Source: Bryobacterales bacterium
GTDB taxonomy: Bacteria > Acidobacteriota > Terriglobia > Bryobacterales > Bryobacteraceae
NCBI GenBank assembly: GCA_016721425.1
Contig: JADKID010000008.1
Location: 124,001 to 188,000 of the forward strand
Direction: 5' to 3'
DNA length: 64,000 bases
Shown: positions 9,945 to 18,916 of the stretch, piece after piece
Layout: each line of letters opens with the position of its first letter
How positions within the stretch are numbered: position 1 is the first letter of the stretch
The notes under the pieces: generated by a model
What the model was told of the DNA's origin: nothing
The model's input: the letters and a program-made list of their open reading frames with translations, nothing else
Databases searched by the model: none
Program-made: the position numbers and the translations under genes

Positions 9945-10928
9945 TTGCCAGAGAGAAAGAACAGCCCGTACACAGGCGCGATTCTCGCCGCCGGTCGCGG
10001 AAGCCGCATGGCCCCATTCAGCGAGAATTGTCCTAAGCCCTTGCTCCCGATCTGCAACCGTCCTCTCATCGAGCATCAGATCGAGATCATGCGTTCCATC
10101 GGCATTACGGATATTGTGGTTCTGGTCGGACACAAGGGCTTTGAGATCTCCCGCCACCTGGGCGACGGTTCAGCATTGGGTGTCAACATCCGCTATGCCG
10201 AACAGTCGCAGGCCCTGGGCATCGCTCATGCTGTGGGACGCCTGGAGGGCCTCATTGATAAGCCGTTTCTTCTGTTCCTCGGCGACATCTTCTTCATCCC
10301 CGGGGAGATCCAGAGCATGTTCGACTTGTTTGAGGAGCAGGGCGGCGGCGCTGTTCTCGCCACCAAGGAAGAACGCGATCCTAGCGCAATTCGCAAGAAC
10401 TATGCGCTGCGTCTGGATGAGGGTGGCTACGTGAAGCGGGTGATTGAGAAGCCCCGGCACACATTCAACACGTTGAAGGGAGTGGGGCTCTACCTTTTCG
10501 ATCTGACCATATTCGACGCGATCCGCCGCACCCCTCGTACCGCCATGCGAGACGAGTACGAGATTACGGAATCCATCCAGGTGCTGATTGATGACGGACT
10601 TCCGGTCCGCCCCTCCAATTCCATCGTGGATGACATCAATCTCACCACGCCGTCGGATCTACTGTTCTGCAATCTGATGCGCGCGCGGCTGACTGGTGGC
10701 AGTTTGATCGGCCAAAACCTGCGTGCGCCGGACGGCAGCGAAGTGACTCAGAGCGTAATCGGATCGAACGTGGAGATTCAGCATCCGATCAGCATTTCGC
10801 AGTCCGTGATTTTCGACAACACGGTCGTCCGGGCAGCCAGCGGCTTTCACCGCTACATTCTGACACCAGAGATCCAGGTCGATTGCAGTCACGGACTGAC
10901 GCCGGCCCAGTTGAGTGATTGGTCGTGA
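9945..10928 (+). CDS. Sugar-1-phosphate nucleotidyltransferase
   Basis: A 327-residue NTP-transferase that makes an NDP-sugar from a sugar 1-phosphate and NTP. The nucleotide-binding signature AGRGSRMAPFSENCPKPLLP lies near the N-terminus, followed by FLGDIFF and GVGLYLFD. After the catalytic domain (about 1-240) comes a short left-handed beta-helix-like tail with GSNVEIQHPISISQSVIFD. I prefer the TTG at 9945 because AAGGAGG (9934-9940) precedes it; a GTG at 9927 would add six residues. It resembles glucose-1-phosphate thymidylyl/uridylyl and mannose-1-phosphate guanylyl transferases without settling which. Its stop overlaps the next start (GTGA), so it is translationally coupled to the epimerase. 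Confidence 0.87.
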   Translation: MPERKNSPYTGAILAAGRGSRMAPFSENCPKPLLPICNRPLIEHQIEIMRSIGITDIVVLVGHKGFEISRHLGDGSALGVNIRYAEQSQALGIAHAVGRLEGLIDKPFLLFLGDIFFIPGEIQSMFDLFEEQGGGAVLATKEERDPSAIRKNYALRLDEGGYVKRVIEKPRHTFNTLKGVGLYLFDLTIFDAIRRTPRTAMRDEYEITESIQVLIDDGLPVRPSNSIVDDINLTTPSDLLFCNLMRARLTGGSLIGQNLRAPDGSEVTQSVIGSNVEIQHPISISQSVIFDNTVVRAASGFHRYILTPEIQVDCSHGLTPAQLSDWS

Positions 10929-11869
10929 GTTACCTGAAAGCGTGCGTCACTGGCGGAGCAGGATTCATCGGATCGAAGTTGGCCCGTCGCCTTCTTGGCA
11001 TGGGCCTCTCCGTGCGCGTTATCGACAACTTCAGCGTCGGCCGGCCTGAGAATGTCCCTGCCGAGGCAGAACTGATCCAGGGCGACATACTGGACCCTGC
11101 AGCTATCGAGAAGGCTGTTGCCGGTTGCGACGTTGTCTTTCACCTCGCCGCCCGCGTGGCGATCCGGTCTTCTTTCGATTTCGTCGTGGAGGACACCGCG
11201 ACGAATTTTGCGGGAACCGCGAGCGTGTGCCGCGCGACTCTTCGCTCGGGCAGCGCCCGCAAGATCATCTCCACCTCGTCCATGGCGGTGTATTCCGATG
11301 CGGCGACACCGGACCCGCTCTCGGAAACTCACCCAACTGAACCGGTCTCTCCGTATGGGCTCTCCAAGTTGGGCGCCGAGCGACTCACCCACATGTTGGC
11401 GGCCGGTACTGGCGTCGATAGCGTGGTGCTCCGTTTGTTCAACACATATGGTCCCGGCCAGACCTACAGCCCCTACGTGGGTGTCGTCACGATCTTTGTG
11501 AACAAGCTACGAAACGGCGAGGCGGCAACGGTCTTCGGTGACGGCGAGCAGGCGCGCGATTTCGTTCACGTCGAAGACGTCGTCAGCGCGTTCGTGTGTG
11601 CGATGGAAGCCAGCGTGACCGGTGAAACCTGCAATATAGGGACCGGCCGGGCGACTACCGTGAACGACGTCTACAAAATCGTCTCATCGTACATGGGCGT
11701 CGATCGGAACCCAGAGCATTGCCCGGCAGTGGCCGGCGAGCTCCGGTACTCCATTGCGGACATCGCGAAGGCCCGCCGGATCCTGCACTACGAGCCTCAG
11801 CATCGTTTCGAAGCCTCCATTGGGGCCGTGATCGATGAAATCATGCTCCAGAGCAAGGCCGCCAAATGA
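10925..11869 (+). CDS. NAD-dependent nucleotide-sugar epimerase
   Basis: A 314-residue extended SDR. The glycine-rich motif is TGGAGFIGSKLARRL at about residues 8-22. FHLAARVAIRSS follows, and the catalytic pair is in SPYGLSKLGAERL (YxxxK). The C-terminal part has the substrate-domain signature FGDGEQARDFVHVEDV. This is the UDP-glucose 4-epimerase-like family (GalE/WbpP group); the substrate is not determined. The start is GTG at 10925, chosen because it overlaps the upstream stop by four bases. The end overlaps the next ATG (ATGA at 11866). Together with the nucleotidyltransferase it forms a precursor-supply pair. Confidence 0.87.
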   Translation: MSYLKACVTGGAGFIGSKLARRLLGMGLSVRVIDNFSVGRPENVPAEAELIQGDILDPAAIEKAVAGCDVVFHLAARVAIRSSFDFVVEDTATNFAGTASVCRATLRSGSARKIISTSSMAVYSDAATPDPLSETHPTEPVSPYGLSKLGAERLTHMLAAGTGVDSVVLRLFNTYGPGQTYSPYVGVVTIFVNKLRNGEAATVFGDGEQARDFVHVEDVVSAFVCAMEASVTGETCNIGTGRATTVNDVYKIVSSYMGVDRNPEHCPAVAGELRYSIADIAKARRILHYEPQHRFEASIGAVIDEIMLQSKAAK

Positions 11870-13032
11870 CGGGGCAGGACATTGTCTGCCTGGCCACGCA
11901 AGGTTGGGATGAACATTGGACTCCCGTGCAGCAGGTGATGCTGCGCCTGGCGCCCCGCAATCGAATCCTCTACGTGGAGCCCTTCCATGGGCTCTTCTCC
12001 GGCCGCCGCAAAGGCAAGTCAGCACAGGATCCCTCTGCCGCCCCCGTGCCTCCACTGCGCGAGGTGAGGCCCAACCTGTGGGTGTATCGCCCGAGTTACC
12101 CCTACCTCCCCGGCAACATGCGACTCCCCGGCGCCAACCTGCTCAACGAGCCGATCTATCGCGCTGAGCTCCGCAGCGCCATGGCTCGGATGGGCATGTC
12201 CAAACCGTGGCTGTGGGCGTTCTTTGCCCAAGGTCTCTCTGTTTTGGATCTGCCGTTTCGTGGCGTGATCTACGATTGCGTCGACGACTGGCCCAGCTTC
12301 TTTCCGGATCCCCGTGAGAAGTCGTTCGTCCAGCGGATTGATGAACAACTCTGCCGGCGTGCGGACATCGTATTCGTGGGCTCTGACCCTCTTCTGGAAA
12401 AGAAGAAGCCGTTCAACCAGAGAACCTTCGTGGTGAACCACGCAGCCGATATCCAGCACTTCATGAAGGCTGCGGATGCAGAGCTAGAGGTGCCGGCCGA
12501 TTTGGCGTGCCTGCCTCACCCTCGCATTGGATTCGTCGGCATGATTGACGAGTTGCGGTTTGACGTCGGATTGATCGCCGAACTGGCCAAGGACCCAGAC
12601 CGTCAGGTGGTCATCGTAGGCGGATTCATGGGGAACTCCCGCCGGCTGGTCCCGGAGCGGCCCAACGTGCACGTGCTGGGCATGAAGACCGTGGAGCAAC
12701 TGCCCGCCTATCTGAAGGGCATGGACGTGTTGATCATGCCCTACACGCTGAGCGAAACCACGCGCTACATCTATCCACTCAAGCTCTACGAGTATCTGTC
12801 GACAGGCAAACCAGTCGTGGCGACGCCAATTCCCGCGGTCAACACCTTGGCGGACTACATGTACGTTGCGGACACGCCCACTGACTTCGTAGCGCACGTC
12901 CAAACCGCGCTCGCCGAAACGGGGACCGTCGAGTTCGAGCGCCGGCGGGAGAAGGCACGGCTCCACACGTGGGAAGCGCACGTCCAACGAAAAGAACTAC
13001 TGATCGAAGAGCACCTTACGGGCGGCCAGTGA
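11866..13032 (+). CDS. Glycosyltransferase (GT-B fold, GT1/GT4-like)
   Basis: A 388-residue GT-B glycosyltransferase. The N-terminal domain opens DIVCLATQGWDEHWTPVQQV and contains YDCVDDWPSFF, a pattern common in exopolysaccharide glycosyltransferases of the GT4-like type. The C-terminal domain carries IGFVGMIDELRFDVGL and IYPLKLYEYLSTGKPVVATP, the usual nucleotide-sugar-binding E-x7-E-like region. It is cytoplasmic, with no signal or membrane segment. It is the last plus-strand gene of the block and runs 17 bp into the convergent gene that ends at 13016. Confidence 0.86.
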   Translation: MTGQDIVCLATQGWDEHWTPVQQVMLRLAPRNRILYVEPFHGLFSGRRKGKSAQDPSAAPVPPLREVRPNLWVYRPSYPYLPGNMRLPGANLLNEPIYRAELRSAMARMGMSKPWLWAFFAQGLSVLDLPFRGVIYDCVDDWPSFFPDPREKSFVQRIDEQLCRRADIVFVGSDPLLEKKKPFNQRTFVVNHAADIQHFMKAADAELEVPADLACLPHPRIGFVGMIDELRFDVGLIAELAKDPDRQVVIVGGFMGNSRRLVPERPNVHVLGMKTVEQLPAYLKGMDVLIMPYTLSETTRYIYPLKLYEYLSTGKPVVATPIPAVNTLADYMYVADTPTDFVAHVQTALAETGTVEFERRREKARLHTWEAHVQRKELLIEEHLTGGQ

Positions 13033-14656
13033 TCGCCCGTACTTTGCCGGACCACACGGCCCAGGCCTTCTTTGGCTTTCCATTATCGTCGAACATTCCG
13101 AGGGTTTTCAGGAACCCCTTGAAGTTCTCGGCATTCGGCATGCCGTAGTAGCCGGAGAAGCTCTTTACCAGCGAGTCTGAGAAATCGGACATGAAGCAGA
13201 AATTGGCGCCGATGAATTTGCCGGAGCCTTGCGCCTTCAGCTCGTCCAGGATCGTTGCGAACATCTCAGCCTGCCTGTTCTCATCGGATCCATTCACCCC
13301 AGCGGTGGGGTATCCCACTTCCTGCAGCAGCACCCGTTTCCCTTTGGCGGCCTGGACGTACCGCTGGAAGTCTCCACGAACCACGGATTTGTCCTTTGCC
13401 CGGAAGTCGGGGGTGAGCGGGTAGTAGGTGATCGCGAAGAAGTCCGTCTGGTCCATCAGAGGCTTCAGTGGGCCATCCACCATGTCGATGCCTCCTCCGC
13501 CGATGGAGAGGCTCATCTGGAGCCCCGGATGACTTGCCTTCAGTCTTCCAGCAACGCTGGCATACAGCGCTTGGTAGTCGGCAATATCACCGGAATTCGA
13601 TTTGAAGTACGAGTCCACTTCATTGCCGATCAGGAGGTGCTGAGCCCGGCCGCGGCACCGGCTCAGGGCCTCTTCGGCGGCGCTGATCAACCGGTCCCGG
13701 ACCTGATCATCGCGGAGTGACTTGCGCATGAGGTCCGAGGGCATCGAGCGCTGATTGGTGTCGATCACTCGAATATGCAGGATGATCGGCATGTTCTTAT
13801 CGGCAGCCTGCATCGCCTGGTAGTCCACATCGCTCCACTTGAAGCGGCCCTTGGCGGACTCGATCTCGTTCCACTTGGGACTGATGTAGATATAGTTCAC
13901 GCCCGCGTTGACCGCCATCTGAAAGCGGTCGTTCACGGTCTTCGGCGAAAACCCTTCATTCGCGGCTGGGTTTGCCGCCAGCGCGATCAGCAGCGAACTC
14001 TGGCTAACCGGCGAAGCCATTCTCGGCCGGCCATTCCCACCCTGGCCAACAGGCTGACTCGGACGGGTGACGCCGGCATTCCCGCTGTTGGCGCCCGCCG
14101 GGCGGGGAGCCGGCCCGCTAGACCTGCTTTCCAGAAAGAACGCGCCGGAGCCCTCTCCAAACTGCACGAAACCGACGTTCGGGGCGAACGTCCAGAACAT
14201 CTTGTCGCCCTTCTTGTTTCGCTCCTGGATCACGATACAGTTCTGGTATGTGCCCGAGGGCGTAGTCACCGTCTTGTCCCGGGCTAGAACGGTCATTTCG
14301 CCGATGGCATTGCTCCAGCGTTTGCCCTTTTCGGCCGTGAAGTCCCAGTACACGGTATTGGCGGGCATTGTCACGGAACCGCCGCCCATACTCAGTCCGG
14401 TTACGGAGATCTGCCCATCGCCCTGCACCAGCGTCAGTTGACTGGTGATCCATGGGTTTTCAAACTTCAGCTTGTACGCCCCGCCTTGTTCCTCAAGAAC
14501 TTCGAAGATGATCGGAGACCCGACAGCCGAAGAGCGCAGGGTCCACTTCTTGCCTACACTGAGCCGCAAATAGTCCTGAGGTTGTTGCGCGTGTGCCGTG
14601 CAGCATACTAAAGACAGAAAGGCTGGCATCGCCAGCCTCTGGAACATTCGTCGCAT
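13016..14656 (-). CDS. Secreted two-domain protein with GH-A-like glycosidase domain (paralogue 1)
   Basis: A 546-residue exported protein with a signal peptide (MRRMFQRLAMPAFLSLVCC...AHA). Residues about 25-180 form a beta-rich domain of unknown name (VGKKWTLRSS, then TPSGTYQNCIVIQE and VGFVQFGEG). A Gly/Pro/Asn-rich linker leads to a barrel-like domain from about 220. There VNYIYISPKWNEIESAKGRF, E346 in LLIGNEVDSYF and E446 in LLQEVGYPTAG fit the acid/base and nucleophile strands of clan GH-A enzymes. The exact GH family is unknown. A TTG-led extension upstream to 14692 is possible, but the ATG at 14656 gives the clean signal peptide. A paralogue with the same layout lies at 32475-34058. 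Confidence 0.78.
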   Translation of the reverse strand: MRRMFQRLAMPAFLSLVCCTAHAQQPQDYLRLSVGKKWTLRSSAVGSPIIFEVLEEQGGAYKLKFENPWITSQLTLVQGDGQISVTGLSMGGGSVTMPANTVYWDFTAEKGKRWSNAIGEMTVLARDKTVTTPSGTYQNCIVIQERNKKGDKMFWTFAPNVGFVQFGEGSGAFFLESRSSGPAPRPAGANSGNAGVTRPSQPVGQGGNGRPRMASPVSQSSLLIALAANPAANEGFSPKTVNDRFQMAVNAGVNYIYISPKWNEIESAKGRFKWSDVDYQAMQAADKNMPIILHIRVIDTNQRSMPSDLMRKSLRDDQVRDRLISAAEEALSRCRGRAQHLLIGNEVDSYFKSNSGDIADYQALYASVAGRLKASHPGLQMSLSIGGGGIDMVDGPLKPLMDQTDFFAITYYPLTPDFRAKDKSVVRGDFQRYVQAAKGKRVLLQEVGYPTAGVNGSDENRQAEMFATILDELKAQGSGKFIGANFCFMSDFSDSLVKSFSGYYGMPNAENFKGFLKTLGMFDDNGKPKKAWAVWSGKVRAITGRP

Positions 14657-14701
14657 ATCCCATTTTCCCGCAAAGTGCACCGTAGTGTCCACATTGCGGC
14701 G

Positions 14702-15817
14702 TCAGTGCGGGAGATCCGTGTAAAGCCTCAATGTCTCCTCCGCCGCCAACTTCCAGGAGAACTGGCAAGCGCGCCTCAACCCCCGAATTCGCAGTTCGCC
14801 GGCCAGTTGGCTATCCGTGAATAGGCGCGTCATGCCTGCCGCGATGTCGACCGGCGATTCGGGGTCGACGAGGATCCCCGCGTCTCCGACAACTTCAGGC
14901 AGCGAAGTCGCGTTGGCAGCCACCACCGGCGTTCCGCAGGCCATCGCCTCCACCACGGCCAACCCAAATCCTTCTGAGCGGGAGGGGAACGCCAACATGC
15001 GTGCTCCGCTTAACGCGGAGGAGAGTTCGTCAGTGTTGATGTGACCGGTGAGAATCACCGATCCGTTCAGCCCTGCCTTTTCGATGAACCCGTCGAGGTC
15101 CGAGGTGGTCCAGGAGCGCTTGCCAACAAGGACCAGCCGCACGGTATCGCCGAGCTCGCGGCGGCAGATGGCGAATGCACTGATGAGTCCGTCGAGATTC
15201 TTGTGGGCCATGCGAAGTTGTCCAGCATAAACAGCATAGGGACGATCTACGCCAAACTTCGAGGCCATGAAGGCTCTCGCCGTTTCGGGATCGACCGCTC
15301 TGACGGGTTGCCCGAGGCCGCAATAGACCCGTTTCATCCGGCCGACCGCCGACGGAAAATGCCGGGCCGCCGAAGCCATGGTGGCCTCTGAATCACAGAT
15401 GACGCTGCGAGCCGTCCTCACGCCTCTGGACTGCAACCACTGCAAGACCACCCTGTGCCGGGCATGGTAGAACTGCGGCCGATCGAAAACGCTGGTGTCG
15501 TGGAGGGTGAACACGGATGGAACGGGATTCCAGAGGGGCGGGACGTATGTCGAGTGAAGCACCTGGCAACCGCGGCGTAGAATCTCCACTGGCAATTGCA
15601 CGGAGTAAGCCAGTGGCCGCGGGCCCAGAGTGAGGATGTGGAAACGGAAGTTCGGGCGATCGATTCCAAAGGCGTCGGCAGCTTTCCGGTTGGAACAGAA
15701 CACGTCATAAGTGTTCTCGCTGTCGAGTGCGGCCAGGGCCTGCAGCAACGATACTTCGTAGACCTCCACCCCGCCGGCCTGCCTTCCGGCCATCACCGGG
15801 AAGTAGCCGATCCTCAC
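14702..15817 (-). CDS. Glycosyltransferase family 4-like
   Basis: A 371-residue GT-B enzyme. The N-terminal acceptor domain begins MRIGYFPVMAGRQAGGVEVY, with GGVEVYEVSLL as the donor-proximal loop. The C-terminal donor domain has the GT4 hallmark YAVYAGQLRMAHKNLDGLI, and the EGFGLAVVEAMACGTPVVAA stretch supplies the conserved E-x7-E. It probably transfers one sugar to the lipid-linked repeat unit. The GTG start at 15817 overlaps the stop of the epimerase upstream (GTGA), so the minus-strand block is translationally coupled here. Confidence 0.92.
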   Translation of the reverse strand: MRIGYFPVMAGRQAGGVEVYEVSLLQALAALDSENTYDVFCSNRKAADAFGIDRPNFRFHILTLGPRPLAYSVQLPVEILRRGCQVLHSTYVPPLWNPVPSVFTLHDTSVFDRPQFYHARHRVVLQWLQSRGVRTARSVICDSEATMASAARHFPSAVGRMKRVYCGLGQPVRAVDPETARAFMASKFGVDRPYAVYAGQLRMAHKNLDGLISAFAICRRELGDTVRLVLVGKRSWTTSDLDGFIEKAGLNGSVILTGHINTDELSSALSGARMLAFPSRSEGFGLAVVEAMACGTPVVAANATSLPEVVGDAGILVDPESPVDIAAGMTRLFTDSQLAGELRIRGLRRACQFSWKLAAEETLRLYTDLPH

Positions 15818-16824
15818 TGCCGGGCGCTCCGCACAGCCAGTTCCGCCGCCAGCGCACGCGCTCCCGGTTCGAATTCAGTGGCCGGCCGCCAGGCCAATTC
15901 AGCCGCCGCGCGCTCCAATGAATAAGTGTGCCTTGCGCGGAAGAACTCCAGTTTTTGGGAATCAATCGGCAGTTTCCGCATCGACACGGGAAGGCAGGTT
16001 TCACATACTGCCGCAGCCATCCGAGCGAGCGCCATCGGGATGCGGATATGTGGCGCGGCGACGCCCATCGCGCGGGCGATGGAGGCGCACATGTCGCTGG
16101 TCCGAATTGGCCTTGGTCCCGCCAGATGGTAGGTTCTCGATTCGACGCCGGCGCAAGTGCCGCATTGCAGCAGCGCTTCTATCAGGTCGTCCACGGCAAT
16201 CGGTTGATTCTCATTGGCGGCGTTCCCAATCAGCACCATCCGCCGCTGCGCGATGAGGCCAAACAATTTGACGGTGCTCGGCGACCGCGCCCCGTAAACC
16301 CACGTCGGCCGGGCGATGACCCAGCCGAGCCGCCCGTCTCCTTCCTCCTTCACAATCTGCTCAGCCTCGAGTTTGCTCAGGGCGTAACGCCCTCGCGGGT
16401 CCAGTTTCCCGTCTTCGCTCACTGGGCGCCCATCGGAGGAGCCACCGGTGACCGCTACAGTGGAGACGTGGACGAATCGTGCGACCCCGGCGCGCACAGC
16501 GTCCCGCATCAGGGAACGGGTGCCATCGGCGTTGACAGATCGGAACAACTCCCAAGGCAGCGTGGGCGGCCCCATAATCGCTGCGGTGTGGAACACTGTG
16601 TCAATTCCCTGTAGGCAATTCTCAAAGACCTGCGGCTCGGAAAGGTCGCCACAGACCAGTTCGACCCCACGGTCGCGCAACTGGTTACATCTTGCGATGT
16701 CTCGCGTCAAAGCCCGGACTTGGACGTTGCGGTTGAGCAGCGAGTCAATCAGGTGAAGGCCGACGAACCCTGTCGCACCAGTGACAAACGCCGACTTGAC
16801 GATTCTGCCTGGCTGCTTATCCAT
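15814..16824 (-). CDS. NAD(P)-dependent epimerase/dehydratase
   Basis: A 336-residue extended SDR with FVTGATGFVGLHLIDSLL at about residues 13-30, an LVCGDLSEP segment and the catalytic YALSK motif near residue 146 (RGRYALSKLEAEQIV). The TGATGFVG variant and the C-terminal region resemble the dihydroflavonol-reductase/3-beta-HSD-like branch more than classical GalE, so it may be a reductase rather than a 4-epimerase. It overlaps the methyltransferase upstream by 8 nt and the glycosyltransferase downstream by 4 nt. Confidence 0.85.
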   Translation of the reverse strand: MDKQPGRIVKSAFVTGATGFVGLHLIDSLLNRNVQVRALTRDIARCNQLRDRGVELVCGDLSEPQVFENCLQGIDTVFHTAAIMGPPTLPWELFRSVNADGTRSLMRDAVRAGVARFVHVSTVAVTGGSSDGRPVSEDGKLDPRGRYALSKLEAEQIVKEEGDGRLGWVIARPTWVYGARSPSTVKLFGLIAQRRMVLIGNAANENQPIAVDDLIEALLQCGTCAGVESRTYHLAGPRPIRTSDMCASIARAMGVAAPHIRIPMALARMAAAVCETCLPVSMRKLPIDSQKLEFFRARHTYSLERAAAELAWRPATEFEPGARALAAELAVRSARQ

Positions 16825-17737
16825 TGCCTAAATCGCACGCGGCTTCGAATGCAACGACGTCCTGGAAGCTCAGGAAGTTTTCCCGCCCGCACCACGAACC
16901 AAACTGGATATCACCCCGGATCTGCAATCCGGCCTGGCGGGCCAACTCGCGAACATCCTCTTCCTCATAGGCAACCAGATACTCCGGCGTGATGCGGTCC
17001 GCCACACGGCACCCCTCATCTTCGTAGGGAAATGCGAACCGGCTCTTACCCTGCCCCATCAATCGATGAGCCTCTTCGTTCAGCAAGTAGAATGTCGCGA
17101 TACAGGTTCCGCCAGGTTGTAGCAGCCTTCTGATCTCCCGCAGATACTGGGTTAGCGGTTTCAGCCGAAGGTGAGTGAACACTGACTTCAGCAGGATCAC
17201 ATCCGCTGAGGCTGATTCGTAAGGAAATGAGAACCGCTCCGCCTGAAGGGTGCCGCCTGGATTGTACTGCGCGTTGGCTATGTCAGAGTGCTTGAACTGG
17301 AACGCGGGGAAGCTGGCGGTGACATGCGTGCGGCACCATTCGATCGCTTCGATGTCCGGATCGATCCCCTCGTAGCGGCCCCGGAAGCCGGGCATGTCCG
17401 CGAGGGCGGACGCGATCTGTCCACAGCCGCAGCCGATGTCCAGAAAATTCATCGTTGACTGGAGATCGACCAGCACTCCCATGTGTTTCAGGAACTCGGC
17501 CGCCACCGCGCGATACTGCTGCACGCGCACGAAGCTGAGGAAGCAGCCGACACGGACGCGCAGCCGGCATGGCGGCACCAGGTCGCCACTCAATCCGCGC
17601 AGGCGGTCGTGTGCGTCCACGACCGAGCAAATCCCCTCCCGGATGTATTCCTTGGCGCGGCCTCGCACCAGGGACTTGACCACGGACGGCAGTACCAACG
17701 GTGCGATGGCGGCCGGACTATTCTGCGTTTGTTTCAT
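16817..17737 (-). CDS. Class I SAM-dependent methyltransferase
   Basis: A 306-residue protein with the SAM-binding motif I FLDIGCGCGQIASALADMPG near residues 98-117, the acidic motif II GIDPDIEAIEW and the post-motif LLQPGGTCIATFYLLNEE. It therefore has the fold of Methyltransf_11/25 enzymes. An N-terminal 90-residue basic extension has no recognisable domain. In this locus the likely substrate is a sugar or a lipid-linked glycan (inference from neighbours). Confidence 0.87.
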   Translation of the reverse strand: MKQTQNSPAAIAPLVLPSVVKSLVRGRAKEYIREGICSVVDAHDRLRGLSGDLVPPCRLRVRVGCFLSFVRVQQYRAVAAEFLKHMGVLVDLQSTMNFLDIGCGCGQIASALADMPGFRGRYEGIDPDIEAIEWCRTHVTASFPAFQFKHSDIANAQYNPGGTLQAERFSFPYESASADVILLKSVFTHLRLKPLTQYLREIRRLLQPGGTCIATFYLLNEEAHRLMGQGKSRFAFPYEDEGCRVADRITPEYLVAYEEEDVRELARQAGLQIRGDIQFGSWCGRENFLSFQDVVAFEAACDLGNG

Positions 17738-17753
17738 AAAAGTTCACTGCCCC

Positions 17754-18902
17754 TCACCCCGCCTCCACCAGCGATTCACGGTACAGGCGCGCGAATTCAA
17801 TGGCGGAATTCCTCGCCGAGAAACTACCATTGCTCCGGATCCGCTCGGCCGCGGCCGTGCGCAATCGCGCTCGAAGCGATACGTCGTCAATCAGCCGGAG
17901 CATCGCATTGGCGAGCCCCTCCACATCGCCGGCTTTCACGAGTAACGCAGTCTCGCCGTCGGTGATTACCTCGGCGACGCCGGCAACATCTGTCGCGATC
18001 ACCGGGACATTCATCGTCATCGCGTTGTAGATCACAATCGGAAGCCCCTCCATCATCGAAGGATGCACAAAGATATCGAGCATGGCCATTGCCCGCTGCA
18101 GATCGTGCTGAAACCCCAAAAACCGCAGGCTATCGCCTACGCCCGCCGAAGCCGCCTTCGCTGCCAGTTCCTCCTTCAACGGGCCATCACCGATGATGAA
18201 GAACTGCACGTTGGGCCGTTGGTGTGCAATCCGGGCGATTGCCTCAATGAGGTGTGCCTGCCCTTTCTCCGGGTACAACCGCGCGATGTTTCCGACAACC
18301 GTCACATCGGCGCCGATTCCCATGGAGCGCCGAACCTCTTCCCGGTCCACACTACCGCCGGGCGAGTTGACGCCGGTATAGAGCGTCATCGAGCGCTCGG
18401 GGGCCACACCTCGTTTGATCGTTTCCCGGCGCGTGGCCTCACTGACATCGACAACAAAGCGGAAATCGCGCAGGAGCCGCTCACGGATCCACTCGATGGC
18501 GTGCTCTTTCCAGCCGATGTCTTTCCACATGCCGTGCCAAGCGTGATTGCTGGCAATCACGGGTACACCGGTGCGCCGGGCCACCAACCAGGCCACCAGA
18601 TCGGCCCTGAAGTCATGCGTATGAATAATGCATGGCCAGGATTGGCGCACAATCCGGCTCAACTCGGAGACCGCGGCGACAACGCGTTTGCGCCTGCCCC
18701 ACGGCACTAGATGGACCGCGATACCCAGCCTGCCGCAGTAGGTGACGAAATGCCGCTCGGAGGCGTCCGGTTGCTCGAAACAGTACAGGCGCGCGTCTAC
18801 CCCTGCGTGGTCGCGGTTCTGCATCCATCCGACGATGGACGTCTCAACGCCCCCAACTACCACTGAACTCCTCAAGTGGAGGACTCTCGTGCTGATCGGC
18901 AT
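17754..18902 (-). CDS. Glycosyltransferase family 4
   Basis: A 382-residue GT-B enzyme. The N-terminal domain contains LHLRSSVVVGGVETSI and IIHTHDFRADLVAWL. The C-terminal domain contains VVGNIARLYPEKGQAHLIEA (donor phosphate loop) and HPSMMEGLPIVIYNAMTMNV, the GT4 E-x7-E equivalent. The ATG at 18902 is preferred over an in-frame TTG at 18911. It follows the aminotransferase stop by 14 nt. Confidence 0.92.
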   Translation of the reverse strand: MPISTRVLHLRSSVVVGGVETSIVGWMQNRDHAGVDARLYCFEQPDASERHFVTYCGRLGIAVHLVPWGRRKRVVAAVSELSRIVRQSWPCIIHTHDFRADLVAWLVARRTGVPVIASNHAWHGMWKDIGWKEHAIEWIRERLLRDFRFVVDVSEATRRETIKRGVAPERSMTLYTGVNSPGGSVDREEVRRSMGIGADVTVVGNIARLYPEKGQAHLIEAIARIAHQRPNVQFFIIGDGPLKEELAAKAASAGVGDSLRFLGFQHDLQRAMAMLDIFVHPSMMEGLPIVIYNAMTMNVPVIATDVAGVAEVITDGETALLVKAGDVEGLANAMLRLIDDVSLRARLRTAAAERIRSNGSFSARNSAIEFARLYRESLVEAG

Positions 18903-18916
18903 GGGGACCAACCTAA

